A stretch of 11,287 nucleotides of DNA from JALORV01 sp035498175 (lineage in GTDB: Bacteria > Pseudomonadota > Gammaproteobacteria > Burkholderiales > Burkholderiaceae_F). The position numbers were made by a program, and so were the translations under genes. Numbering within the stretch: position 1 is the first letter of the stretch; each line of letters begins with the position of its first letter. The stretch is taken from positions 1 through 11,287 of the forward strand of contig DATKAJ010000117.1 in the NCBI GenBank assembly GCA_035498175.1, read 5' to 3'. This document shows, one piece after another, positions 1 through 8,000 of this stretch. Below the pieces are notes generated by a model. That model was not told where the DNA came from and did no database searches. It saw only the letters and a list, made by a program, of their open reading frames with translations.

Positions 1-671
<671 letters not shown>

Positions 672-694
672 GCGCTCTCTCGGCTGCGCAAGGT

Positions 695-720
695 GCCGCT
701 GGGCGCGCGCGCCCAGCGGC
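695..720 (+). terminator. Perfect 26-bp GC palindrome after the ABC permease gene, candidate terminator
   Basis: GCCGCTGGGCGCG is followed directly by its exact reverse complement, giving a very stable hairpin 23 nt after the permease stop codon. The bases after it (CAATTCAGCTTGCC) are not a T-run, so it is not a textbook intrinsic terminator. It may instead block 3' exonucleases or act with Rho. Its position between two unrelated operons supports a transcript-end role. Confidence 0.45.
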
Positions 721-779
721 CAATTCAGCTTGCCTTCAGCTTTCTCGGCGCCCCCGTGACGTCGCGCCGGAAATTGCCC

Positions 780-816
780 GCGAAATCTGCGCCAATTCCC
801 GACTAAGGGATTTCGC
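780..816. promoter_or_regulatory. Inverted repeat upstream of the pil-chp operon, possible operator
   Basis: GCGAAATC at 780-787 and GATTTCGC at 809-816 are perfect 8-bp inverted arms separated by 21 bp. A smaller TCCC/GGGA pair (797-800 and 807-810) lies between them. The repeat sits about 80 bp before the first operon gene, in the only sizeable gap ahead of the cluster, so the operon promoter should lie near here. I see no convincing sigma-70 pair of boxes. The arm spacing would suit a dimeric regulator, but that is inference from symmetry only. Confidence 0.25.
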
Positions 817-893
817 CCAAATACCGTAACAACGGCAGTAGTCCGGACATGGCACCTCCGTGCCCGGGTTCCGGCACAACGATTGGAACGGTA

Positions 894-1730
894 ATGGGAA
901 AGCGCGTCTTGCAGGTCGCGGCCTTCGGACTGAAGGCGAACGAGCAGAGTGTCCTGAGCAGTATCAGCGTTCTGAGCAGCCACTCGAGCCGCGCAGTGGG
1001 ATTCGATCTCGCTGCGGACGGCTCGACGGCAGATCTCTACCTCGTCGACATCGACTCCGAAGAAGCCGTGGGCCGTTGGCGCATCTGCGATCCGACGCAG
1101 GCGCGTCCGGTGATCGCGATCGAGAGCCAGGGCAAGGCCTCCGCTGCGAAAGTGCTGCGCCGCCCGTTGCTTGCCTCACGCCTGCTCGCGGCGCTCGACG
1201 AGGTCGCGATGAACGCCGAGCGCTTCGGACCGCGCACGCTGCTGCCGATCTCACCCGCTGTCGCTGCACTGGCGTCGCAGCCGGCAGCGGCGACCGTTGC
1301 TTCTGCGCCGCGCGTGCGTCAAGCGGTGCTCGTCGTCGACGACAGCCCCACCGTGCGCAAGCAGCTCGAACTCGTTCTGCGCGCACGCGACGTCGACCCG
1401 ACGCTGGTCGCAACCGGCGAACACGCGCTCGACGAGATCGCACAGCGCGAGTTCGACCTCGTGCTGCTGGATGTCGTCCTGCCGGGCACAGATGGCTATC
1501 AGGTGTGCAAGGCGATCAAGAAAGGTTTCAGCGCCAGGCGCACGCCGGTCGTGATGCTGACCAGCCGGTCATCGCCGTTCGATCGCCTGCGCGGTTCGCT
1601 CGCGGGTTGCGACAGCTATCTCGTCAAGCCGGTCAGGCAATCCGAATTCGAGGTGATCCTCACCAAGTACCTGGCCGCGACGCCAGCTCCTGAACTCAAG
1701 CTCGCTCACGCGCGGCCCGTGGCCGCGTGA
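894..1730 (+). CDS. pilG: PilG-type twitching motility response regulator with N-terminal degenerate receiver
   Basis: Output response regulator of the Pil-Chp pathway, thought to promote pilus extension when phosphorylated by ChpA. The protein has 278 residues from ATG 894 (GGAACGG just upstream). An in-frame ATG at 849 would add 15 residues without a good ribosome site. The C-terminal receiver (about residues 143-265) is complete: acidic pair D149/D150 in VVDDSPTVRK, phospho-acceptor D193 in LLDVVLPGTDGY, T223 in VVMLTSR and K245 in YLVKP. The segment TPVVMLTSRSSPFDRLRG is PilG-like. Residues 1-110 look like a second, degenerate receiver: strand VLQVAAFG without the acidic pair, VDID (D52/D54) at the acceptor strand, VIAIES at the fourth strand, and RRP in place of KP. 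An Ala/Pro-rich linker joins the two. PilG of P. aeruginosa has only one receiver of about 135 residues, so this form is about twice the usual length. Confidence 0.85.
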   Translation: MGKRVLQVAAFGLKANEQSVLSSISVLSSHSSRAVGFDLAADGSTADLYLVDIDSEEAVGRWRICDPTQARPVIAIESQGKASAAKVLRRPLLASRLLAALDEVAMNAERFGPRTLLPISPAVAALASQPAAATVASAPRVRQAVLVVDDSPTVRKQLELVLRARDVDPTLVATGEHALDEIAQREFDLVLLDVVLPGTDGYQVCKAIKKGFSARRTPVVMLTSRSSPFDRLRGSLAGCDSYLVKPVRQSEFEVILTKYLAATPAPELKLAHARPVAA

Positions 1731-1759
1731 CCTTCCAACTTCTCGGGGAGAAATCCGCA

Positions 1760-2125
1760 ATGACCAGGAAAGTGCTCGTCGTCGACGATTCGACGGTCGA
1801 CGTGAACAACTTGAAGACGATCCTCGCCGACATGGGCTGCTTCGTGATCACCGCCAGCAGCGGCGCCGAAGCGGTCGCCAAGGCGAAGGCCGAGAAGCCT
1901 GCCATCGTCTTTCTCGACATCGTGATGCCGGAGATGGACGGCTACGAAGCCTGCCGCCAGCTGGCCGCCGACCCCGCGACCAAGCACATCCCGGTCGTGT
2001 TCGTGACCGCAAAAGGCCAGAAGGCCGACCAGGTATGGGGCCAGCTGCAGGGAGCGCGCGGTTACATCGTCAAGCCGGCCCGCCCTGAGCAGGTCGTCGA
2101 ACAGTTGAAAGTCGCGGCCGCCTGA
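1760..2125 (+). CDS. pilH: PilH-type single-domain response regulator
   Basis: CheY-like receiver of 121 residues, the second response regulator of the pathway, linked to pilus retraction or acting as a phosphate sink for ChpA. All receiver residues are present: D9/D10 in VLVVDDS, acceptor D53 in FLDIVMPEMDGY, T83 in VFVTAKG and K105 in YIVKP. The segment DQVWGQLQGARGYIVKP matches the VWG..QGAR.Y..KP pattern that marks PilH and separates it from PilG. ATG 1760 is chosen because GGGGAG lies about 10 nt upstream and the protein then begins MTRKVLVVDDS, as in the family. A GTG at 1727 that overlaps the pilG stop codon would add 11 residues with no family support. The 29-nt gap to pilG implies co-transcription. 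Confidence 0.92.
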   Translation: MTRKVLVVDDSTVDVNNLKTILADMGCFVITASSGAEAVAKAKAEKPAIVFLDIVMPEMDGYEACRQLAADPATKHIPVVFVTAKGQKADQVWGQLQGARGYIVKPARPEQVVEQLKVAAA

Positions 2126-2142
2126 CGCGTGCTGCTCTTGCG

Positions 2143-2679
2143 ATGCAAGCCCAAACCGAGCTGAACGGATCCGACGTGCTGGCGCCGAGCGCAGCGCTGA
2201 CGCGCTTCGTGGCGCCGATCGTTGCGGTGCTTGGCCCGGTGCAGGCACGCAAGGAGCAGGCGGTGCGTTACGGCTTTCGCGTCAGCTCGCTCGGTCTTCT
2301 GATCAAGCCGGGCAGCGGCTCCGAAGTCGTGGAAGCACGCGGCATCGCGGCGATGCCGAATGCGCCGCGCTGGCTTGCAGGAGTGATGAACCTGCGCGGC
2401 AACCCGGTTCCGGTGTTCGATCTTTGCGCGGCGCTCGAGCTGGCGCGCAACGACGAATCGCAGAAATCGATGGTGCTGGTACTGGACAAGGGCGACAAGG
2501 CGGCCGGCCTGTTGATCGACGGCATGCCGCGCGTCGTGCCGGAAGGCACGCCGATCGATCTGCCCACCGCACTTCCTGCGCGGCTCGCGCCGTTCGCACC
2601 GCACGCGCTTGCGACTGGCGATGCGGTCTGGCTCGAATTCGATCACGTTGGATTTCTGACAAGCCTCGCGGCGACCTAG
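2143..2679 (+). CDS. pilI: PilI-type CheW adaptor
   Basis: Cytoplasmic scaffold of 178 residues that couples the receptor PilJ to the kinase ChpA. It has the CheW fold: FRVSSLGLLIKPG at about 45-57, the hallmark segment GVMNLRGNPVPVFDL at 80-94, whose RG and PV.DL are the conserved receptor-contacting motif, then KSMVLVLDKGDKAAGLLIDG at about 108-127 and a closing strand near 162-166. It begins only 17 nt after the pilH stop, in the usual pilG-H-I-J order. No purine-rich ribosome site is visible before ATG 2143, so translation may depend on coupling to pilH, or the start may be slightly wrong. No better in-frame start was seen upstream. Confidence 0.9.
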   Translation: MQAQTELNGSDVLAPSAALTRFVAPIVAVLGPVQARKEQAVRYGFRVSSLGLLIKPGSGSEVVEARGIAAMPNAPRWLAGVMNLRGNPVPVFDLCAALELARNDESQKSMVLVLDKGDKAAGLLIDGMPRVVPEGTPIDLPTALPARLAPFAPHALATGDAVWLEFDHVGFLTSLAAT

Positions 2680-2712
2680 TCGCGAACTCAACCAAGCTCG
2701 CTGGAGCTGCCC

Positions 2713-4959
2713 ATGAAACTGCAACCGAGTCTCCTCCGCCATCTCAAGCTGCCGCACAAGTTCGCCATCATCGGCGTGCTCGCCGCGGTCATGGCGGCCG
2801 CGCCGCTGTACGCGATCTACCAGCGCAACCAGAGCGATATCGAAGCCATTCGTACCGAGCAGGCCGGCCTGCAGCCGGTCACGGCGACGCTGGAGCTGAT
2901 CCAGGCGATCCAGGACTTCCGCGGCCCGTCGTCCTACCTGCTGCTGGGTGACGACAAGCAGGAGCAGGCGGTGATCAAGCTGGATGCGACCGTGTCGCAA
3001 GCGATTGCCAAGCTGGAACCGATGGTGATCGCCGCCAAGGAGGAGCGCATCACCGAGCGGTGGCAGGCGTACAAGCGCGACTGGTCGTCGATCCGCGACA
3101 AGATCGCCGGCCGCAAGATCGACCAGCGCGGTGTGTCGGATGCCCAGGTGGCAGCGGTGCAGGGGCTGCTGCGGCTCAAGGACGAATTCATCACGCGCTA
3201 CCGGCTCGACCTCGACGACGACTTCGAAAACAGCCACCAGATCCGCGCTTCCCTCGTCGAACTGCCGGCGCTCAGCGAAAGCCTCGGTCAGCTGCGCAGC
3301 CCGATCGTGTCGCGCCTGCGCGATCTGGCGCGCGTCCGCGCGAACGCGCCCGCTTCGCCGCAAGCCATGGACGCGCAACTTCGTGCAGCGTTCTCCGCAA
3401 GCGACCGCGCGCACTTCGGCGAGACCGTGAAGGACGTGCAGGATGCGCTCGAACGCTACGTCAGCCAGGCGCACCTGGTGACACGCGTCTCGCCCGACAT
3501 GCGCGACAGCAGCGAGGCACTGATCGGCGAGGTCGTCCAGAACACCAATTCCGCGCTGAACCTGGTTCGCCGCGAAATCCTCAACAAGGACATCCCGAAC
3601 GTCGATGCCACGCAGTACCTGAACGATGTGTCGAAGCCGCGTGAAGCGGTGCGCGCCGCGGCGACCAAGGCCGAGTTGGTGACCAAGCGACTGGAACGCA
3701 ACGCGGCCGACCTGGTGCGCGCGCAGCGCTACTTCCTGGCCGGCGCCGCCGCGATCGCGCTGCTCGGATTGCTGGTGGCCGTGTTGATCATCCGCAGCAT
3801 CACGCAGCCGGTCGACGCACTGCTGCACGCGGTGCGCCGCCTCGAAGCCGGCGACGAAGAGGCGCGCGCGCGCCTGAACCGCACCGACGAAGTGGGCCAG
3901 CTCGGCGCGGCCTTCGACCAGATGATGGACGTGCGCGTGGCGGCCCTGAAGCGCGAGAACGACACGCTCAACGGCTCGGTGCTGACATTGCTGCAGGCCG
4001 TGGCGCAGCTCTCGCGCAGGGACCTGACCGTGAAAGTCCCGGTGACCGCGGACGTGACCGGCCCAGTGGCCGACGCGTTGAACCTGCTGACCGGCGAAAC
4101 CGCCAAGGTGCTGCAGCAGGTGAGCGACATCTCGGCCGAGGTGACGGCCGCATCGCTGAAGGTGAAATCGCAGTCCGATACGGTGATGACCGCCGCGGCG
4201 CTGGAAAGCCAGCAGGTCGAGCAGACCGCACAGTCGCTCGAGCGCGCTTCCGAAACGATGACGCAGATCGCCAGCATGGCGCAGCACTGCAACAGCGCGG
4301 CCGAGCGCGCGATCAAGACGACGCAGCAGGCGCTGGAAACCGTGACCGGCACGGTCGGCGGCATCAACAGCACGCGCGACACGATTCGCGAGACGGAAAA
4401 GCGGATCAAGCGCCTCGGCGAACGCTCGCAGGAAATCTCGGTGGCGGTGAACCTGATCAACTCGATCGCGGAACGCACGCACATCCTTGCGCTGAACGCG
4501 GCGATGCACGCCGCCTCGGCGGGCGAAGCCGGCCGCGGATTCGCGGTGGTGGCCGACGAGGTGCAGCGACTGGCGGAAAGCGCGCGCCAGTCGACGCAAC
4601 AGATCGCCACGCTCGTCAACAACATCCAGGTCGAGACGGCCGACACGGTCAACACGATGAACTCGGCGATCTCGCAGGTCGTCGAGGGTTCGAAACTCGC
4701 CGAGCAGGCCGGCCGCCAGATGCAGGTCACGCAGGAGGCGACTGCCGAACTGGTGTCGTCGGTGCAGCGTATTGCCGAACAGTCGCAGCAACAGGCGCGC
4801 ACGACCACCGAACTGCTCGAACGCGCGAGCCTCATCAAGAAGAGCACGCAGGAGACGAGCAAGCAGCTCACCGAGCAGGGCCAGCAGACCAACCTGCTGG
4901 TGGAGTACGCACGCAACCTGCTCGCGACGGTGCGGGTGTTCAAGCTGTCTTCGACCTGA
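2713..4959 (+). CDS. pilJ: PilJ-type methyl-accepting chemotaxis protein
   Basis: Inner-membrane chemoreceptor of 748 residues that feeds the Pil-Chp kinase. Domains in order: a short cytoplasmic N-terminus, TM1 at about 17-36 (FAIIGVLAAVMAAAPLYAIY), a periplasmic domain of about 300 residues, TM2 at about 340-362, HAMP at about 360-413, a second HAMP-like stretch around RRDLTVKVPVTADVTGP, then a long helical signalling hairpin. The hairpin tip is HILALNAAMHAASAGE (590-605) followed by GRGFAVVADEVQRLAE, the conserved contact site for CheA and CheW. The segment LVNNIQVET after the tip is typical of PilJ-like receptors. No NWETF-type methylation-enzyme tether is seen at the C-terminus. The periplasmic part starts with GLQPVTATLELIQAIQDFRG (52-71), resembling a helical sensor of other receptors more than the twin PilJ sensor domains. 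GGAG lies 7 nt before the ATG. The gene lies 33 nt after pilI. Confidence 0.9.
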   Translation: MKLQPSLLRHLKLPHKFAIIGVLAAVMAAAPLYAIYQRNQSDIEAIRTEQAGLQPVTATLELIQAIQDFRGPSSYLLLGDDKQEQAVIKLDATVSQAIAKLEPMVIAAKEERITERWQAYKRDWSSIRDKIAGRKIDQRGVSDAQVAAVQGLLRLKDEFITRYRLDLDDDFENSHQIRASLVELPALSESLGQLRSPIVSRLRDLARVRANAPASPQAMDAQLRAAFSASDRAHFGETVKDVQDALERYVSQAHLVTRVSPDMRDSSEALIGEVVQNTNSALNLVRREILNKDIPNVDATQYLNDVSKPREAVRAAATKAELVTKRLERNAADLVRAQRYFLAGAAAIALLGLLVAVLIIRSITQPVDALLHAVRRLEAGDEEARARLNRTDEVGQLGAAFDQMMDVRVAALKRENDTLNGSVLTLLQAVAQLSRRDLTVKVPVTADVTGPVADALNLLTGETAKVLQQVSDISAEVTAASLKVKSQSDTVMTAAALESQQVEQTAQSLERASETMTQIASMAQHCNSAAERAIKTTQQALETVTGTVGGINSTRDTIRETEKRIKRLGERSQEISVAVNLINSIAERTHILALNAAMHAASAGEAGRGFAVVADEVQRLAESARQSTQQIATLVNNIQVETADTVNTMNSAISQVVEGSKLAEQAGRQMQVTQEATAELVSSVQRIAEQSQQQARTTTELLERASLIKKSTQETSKQLTEQGQQTNLLVEYARNLLATVRVFKLSST

Positions 4960-4970
4960 TCGTCAGGGTG

Positions 4971-4994
4971 CTGCGCCGGCGTGAGCCGGCGCGG
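4971..4994 (+). promoter_or_regulatory. GNRA-capped stem-loop between pilJ and chpA
   Basis: GCGCCGGC (4973-4980), a GTGA tetraloop and GCCGGCGC (4985-4992) form a perfect 8-bp stem, extended by a T-G wobble and a C-G pair to 10 bp. GTGA belongs to the very stable GNRA tetraloop class. There is no T-run, so it is unlikely to end transcription. It ends four bases before the GGGGGA ribosome site (4998-5003) of chpA, so it could set the receptor-to-kinase ratio through mRNA stability or ribosome access. That role is inferred. Confidence 0.5.
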
Positions 4995-5008
4995 GCCGGG
5001 GGAAAACG

Positions 5009-8000
5009 ATGGGAACGATCGAAGATCGCATCGCGCCGCTGGCAGTTGCGGTCGCAGCGCTCGAAGAGAGGCTGGCCCGCGCACGCGCCGAACCGGCCGC
5101 CGATCGCGCGGCGGCCGAGGCACGCTGCCGCGAGATGCAGCAGGCGGTCGTGCGCTTCGGCGCGCAGGCCGGTGCGGCGGGCGCATCCGGACTTGCCCAT
5201 GCCGCGGAATGGTTGAGCGCGAACCTCGAATACCTCGCGCACAAACAGCGTGACCTGCTCCCCGAGGAAGACCTCAACCTGCGGCGCTGGCCGCGCCTTG
5301 CGTCCGAGTACGTCGCCGGGCCGACTCCGCAGCAGGACGCGGCGAAGCAACTGATCCAATTCGCCGAGCTGCCCGTCTGGGTGCTCCGGCCGTCGCCTGT
5401 CGGCAGCGCCAGCATCCTCTCGCGCCTTTGCGCGTTTCAATCACCCGAGCGAAACGCCGTCGCCGCCGCCGCCGCGCTGGAGCCGGAAGCAGCGCAGCTC
5501 GTCGATGCAGAGACGGTGGTCGCAACGCCGATTGAGGTTTTCCCGGAACCGATGCTGGCAGTGTCGCCTCAACCGGAAGCGGCAGCGCAGCTCGTCGATG
5601 TGGAGACTGTGGTCGCAACGCCGGTCGAGTTTTTCCCGGAACCGGCGCCGACGTTGTCGCCTCGTGAACAGCTCGACGCTGCGCTGAATGCTCTTGCTGC
5701 CGCCGCGAGCGAACTCGCAGCGGCATCGTCTGATCGTCGCGACCAGGCAGTGATGGCCTTTGCCACGGAACTGCTCACAGTCGTCGAGGCAGCGCAAGGC
5801 GCCGAGGTCGTCGGACTGGGCGACGTGTGCGGCCTGCTTCTCGAAAGAGTCGAAGCCGCGCGTGCGCTCGCATCCCTCACTGAAGCGGTCCCGCCCGATT
5901 GGTTGCTCCCGGCCCTCGACTTCGCGGCGCTCGCTCACGAGTTTGGCGCAGCCCCGGGCGAGCATGAGATCGCCGCGAACCTGCTCGCCTGCTTGCAGCA
6001 TCCGAGCTGGCCGAATCCGCTCGACCAGAGCGAAGCGGCCACGCTGCGCATCGTGCTCGGCCTGCCGGCGGCGATCGAACAAGTCACGGCATTGCCCGTG
6101 ATCGAAGAGCCTGAATCGGGTGTGCCTGAGCAGCAGCAGATCGATCCGGAACATCTCGCGCTGCTGGCAGGGGAGTTTCCGGCCATGCTCGCCGCGATGC
6201 GCGCGGACCTCGACGCTGCGCGCAACGACGCGACCGCGCTCGAGGTCTGCGCCGACGTCTTCGAGCGCGGCGCGAACGCGGCCGAGGTTTCAGGGCTGGT
6301 CGCGCTGCGCCACGTGCTTGCACACGTCGCCGAACGAGTGCGCGCGGCAGCGCCGCGCCTGTCGAATCAACAGCACGCGTGGCTTTCCGACTTTCCCCAG
6401 CGCGTGCGTGCGTACCTCGCAACGCCGATGGATCCATCGGCGGCAGCGGCGATGATCGAATCGCTGTTCGAGGGCGGAGCGTGGATGGCGCTGGCGCCGC
6501 AGCGCGCGGCCGATCTCGAGCAGGCGCTGTACCGCGTCGCGCTCGTCACGGCGTCCGGCCCGGAGCGCGCGCAGGAGGCGACCGCCGAGCAGGTTTCTCT
6601 CGCGGTCCCTGCCGACATCAATCCGGAGCTGCTCGACGGACTGCTCGCCGAATTGCCGGTGCAGACGGCCGATTTCGCAGCGGCGATGCAGCGCGTCGCA
6701 TCCGGCGCCGCATCGATGTTCGACCTCGATGTCGCGAAACGGGCCGCGCACACGCTGAAGGGCGCGGCGCACACGGTGGGCGTGCAGGGCATCGCCAACC
6801 TCACCCATCACATCGAAGACATTCTGATCGCGCTGACCCGGCATGGCCGCATGCCGCAGCGCGACCTCGCGGAAGCGCTGATCGGAGCGGCCGATTGCCT
6901 GGAAGCGATGAGCGAAGCGCTGCTCGGCGTCGGTCCGACACCGCACGACGCGCAGCAGACACTGCAGCATCTGCTCGACTGGGCCAATCGCATCGACGCC
7001 GAGGGCTTGCCTGAGGACGACGATCCGGCACCTCCTGTCGTCGATGCGGTCGACGTGCAAGCGAACGCGGCGCCCGCTTCGGCGCTGCCACCGGCGGATC
7101 CGCATGGCGCATCCGAACCGAATGCGCCAGCCGAGAACCTGCTGCGCCTGCCGGCATCGCTGGTCGACGAGCTGCTGCGTCTGGTCGGCGAAACGATGAT
7201 CGCCAACACGCAGATCAAGGAGCAGCTGCGCCTGACGGTCGAGCACACGCGCGCGGTCACCAGGCAGAACACGGCACTGCAGGATCTCGCCAGCGAACTG
7301 GAGCAACTGGTCGACGTGCGCGGCGTGACGGCGCCGCTCGGCGTCGCCAAAGGTCATGGCGATTTCGATGCGCTCGAATTCGATCACTACAACGAGCTGC
7401 ACACGGTCTCGCGCCGCCTGATCGAGGCGGCGACCGACTCGCGCGAGCTGTCGCGTGCCGGCGAACAGCGCCTGGCCACGCTTGCCGAACTGCTCGACGG
7501 CCAGGGTCGGCTCGCGATCGAGAACCAGAAGGTCGTGATGAAGACGCGCATGGTGCCGGCATCGAGCGTGGTCTCGCGCCTGCAGCGCAGCGTCCGCCAG
7601 ACCGCGCGGCTGGTCGACAAGCGCGTCGAACTGGACATCACGGGCGCAAACACCGCAATCGACAGCCAGGTCCTGAATGGCCTCGTCGATCCGCTGATGC
7701 ACCTGCTGCGCAATGCGGCCGACCACGGCATCGAAGACGCACAGGTGCGCGCAGCGCGCGGCAAGCCCGCGGTTGGGCGCATCGAGCTCGCATTCGCCCG
7801 CGAGGGCACCTCCGTCGTCGTCCGGGTGAGCGACGACGGCGCCGGCCTCGACCTGCCGCGCATCCGCGCCAAGGCGGAGAGCCGCGGGTATCTCTCTCCC
7901 GGGCAGCCGGCCACGGACGACGAGATCGCACGCCTCATCCTGTTGCCCGGCTTTTCGACGCGCGACGATGCGACGCAGGTCTCGGGTCGCGGCATCGGCA

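Noticed and set aside
849..893. Upstream ATG extending PilG by 15 residues
   Set aside because: The added residues (MAPPCPGSG...) have no family support and no ribosome site; ATG 894 is preceded by GGAACGG.
2062..4791. Minus-strand open frame of 909 codons
   Set aside because: It lies antisense to pilH, pilI and pilJ, which have clear family motifs. Its translation is rich in Arg, His and Leu with no domain, as expected of the opposite strand of high-GC genes.
3729..5186. Minus-strand open frame of 485 codons
   Set aside because: Ser/Arg/Cys-rich shadow of pilJ; no domain and no start signal.
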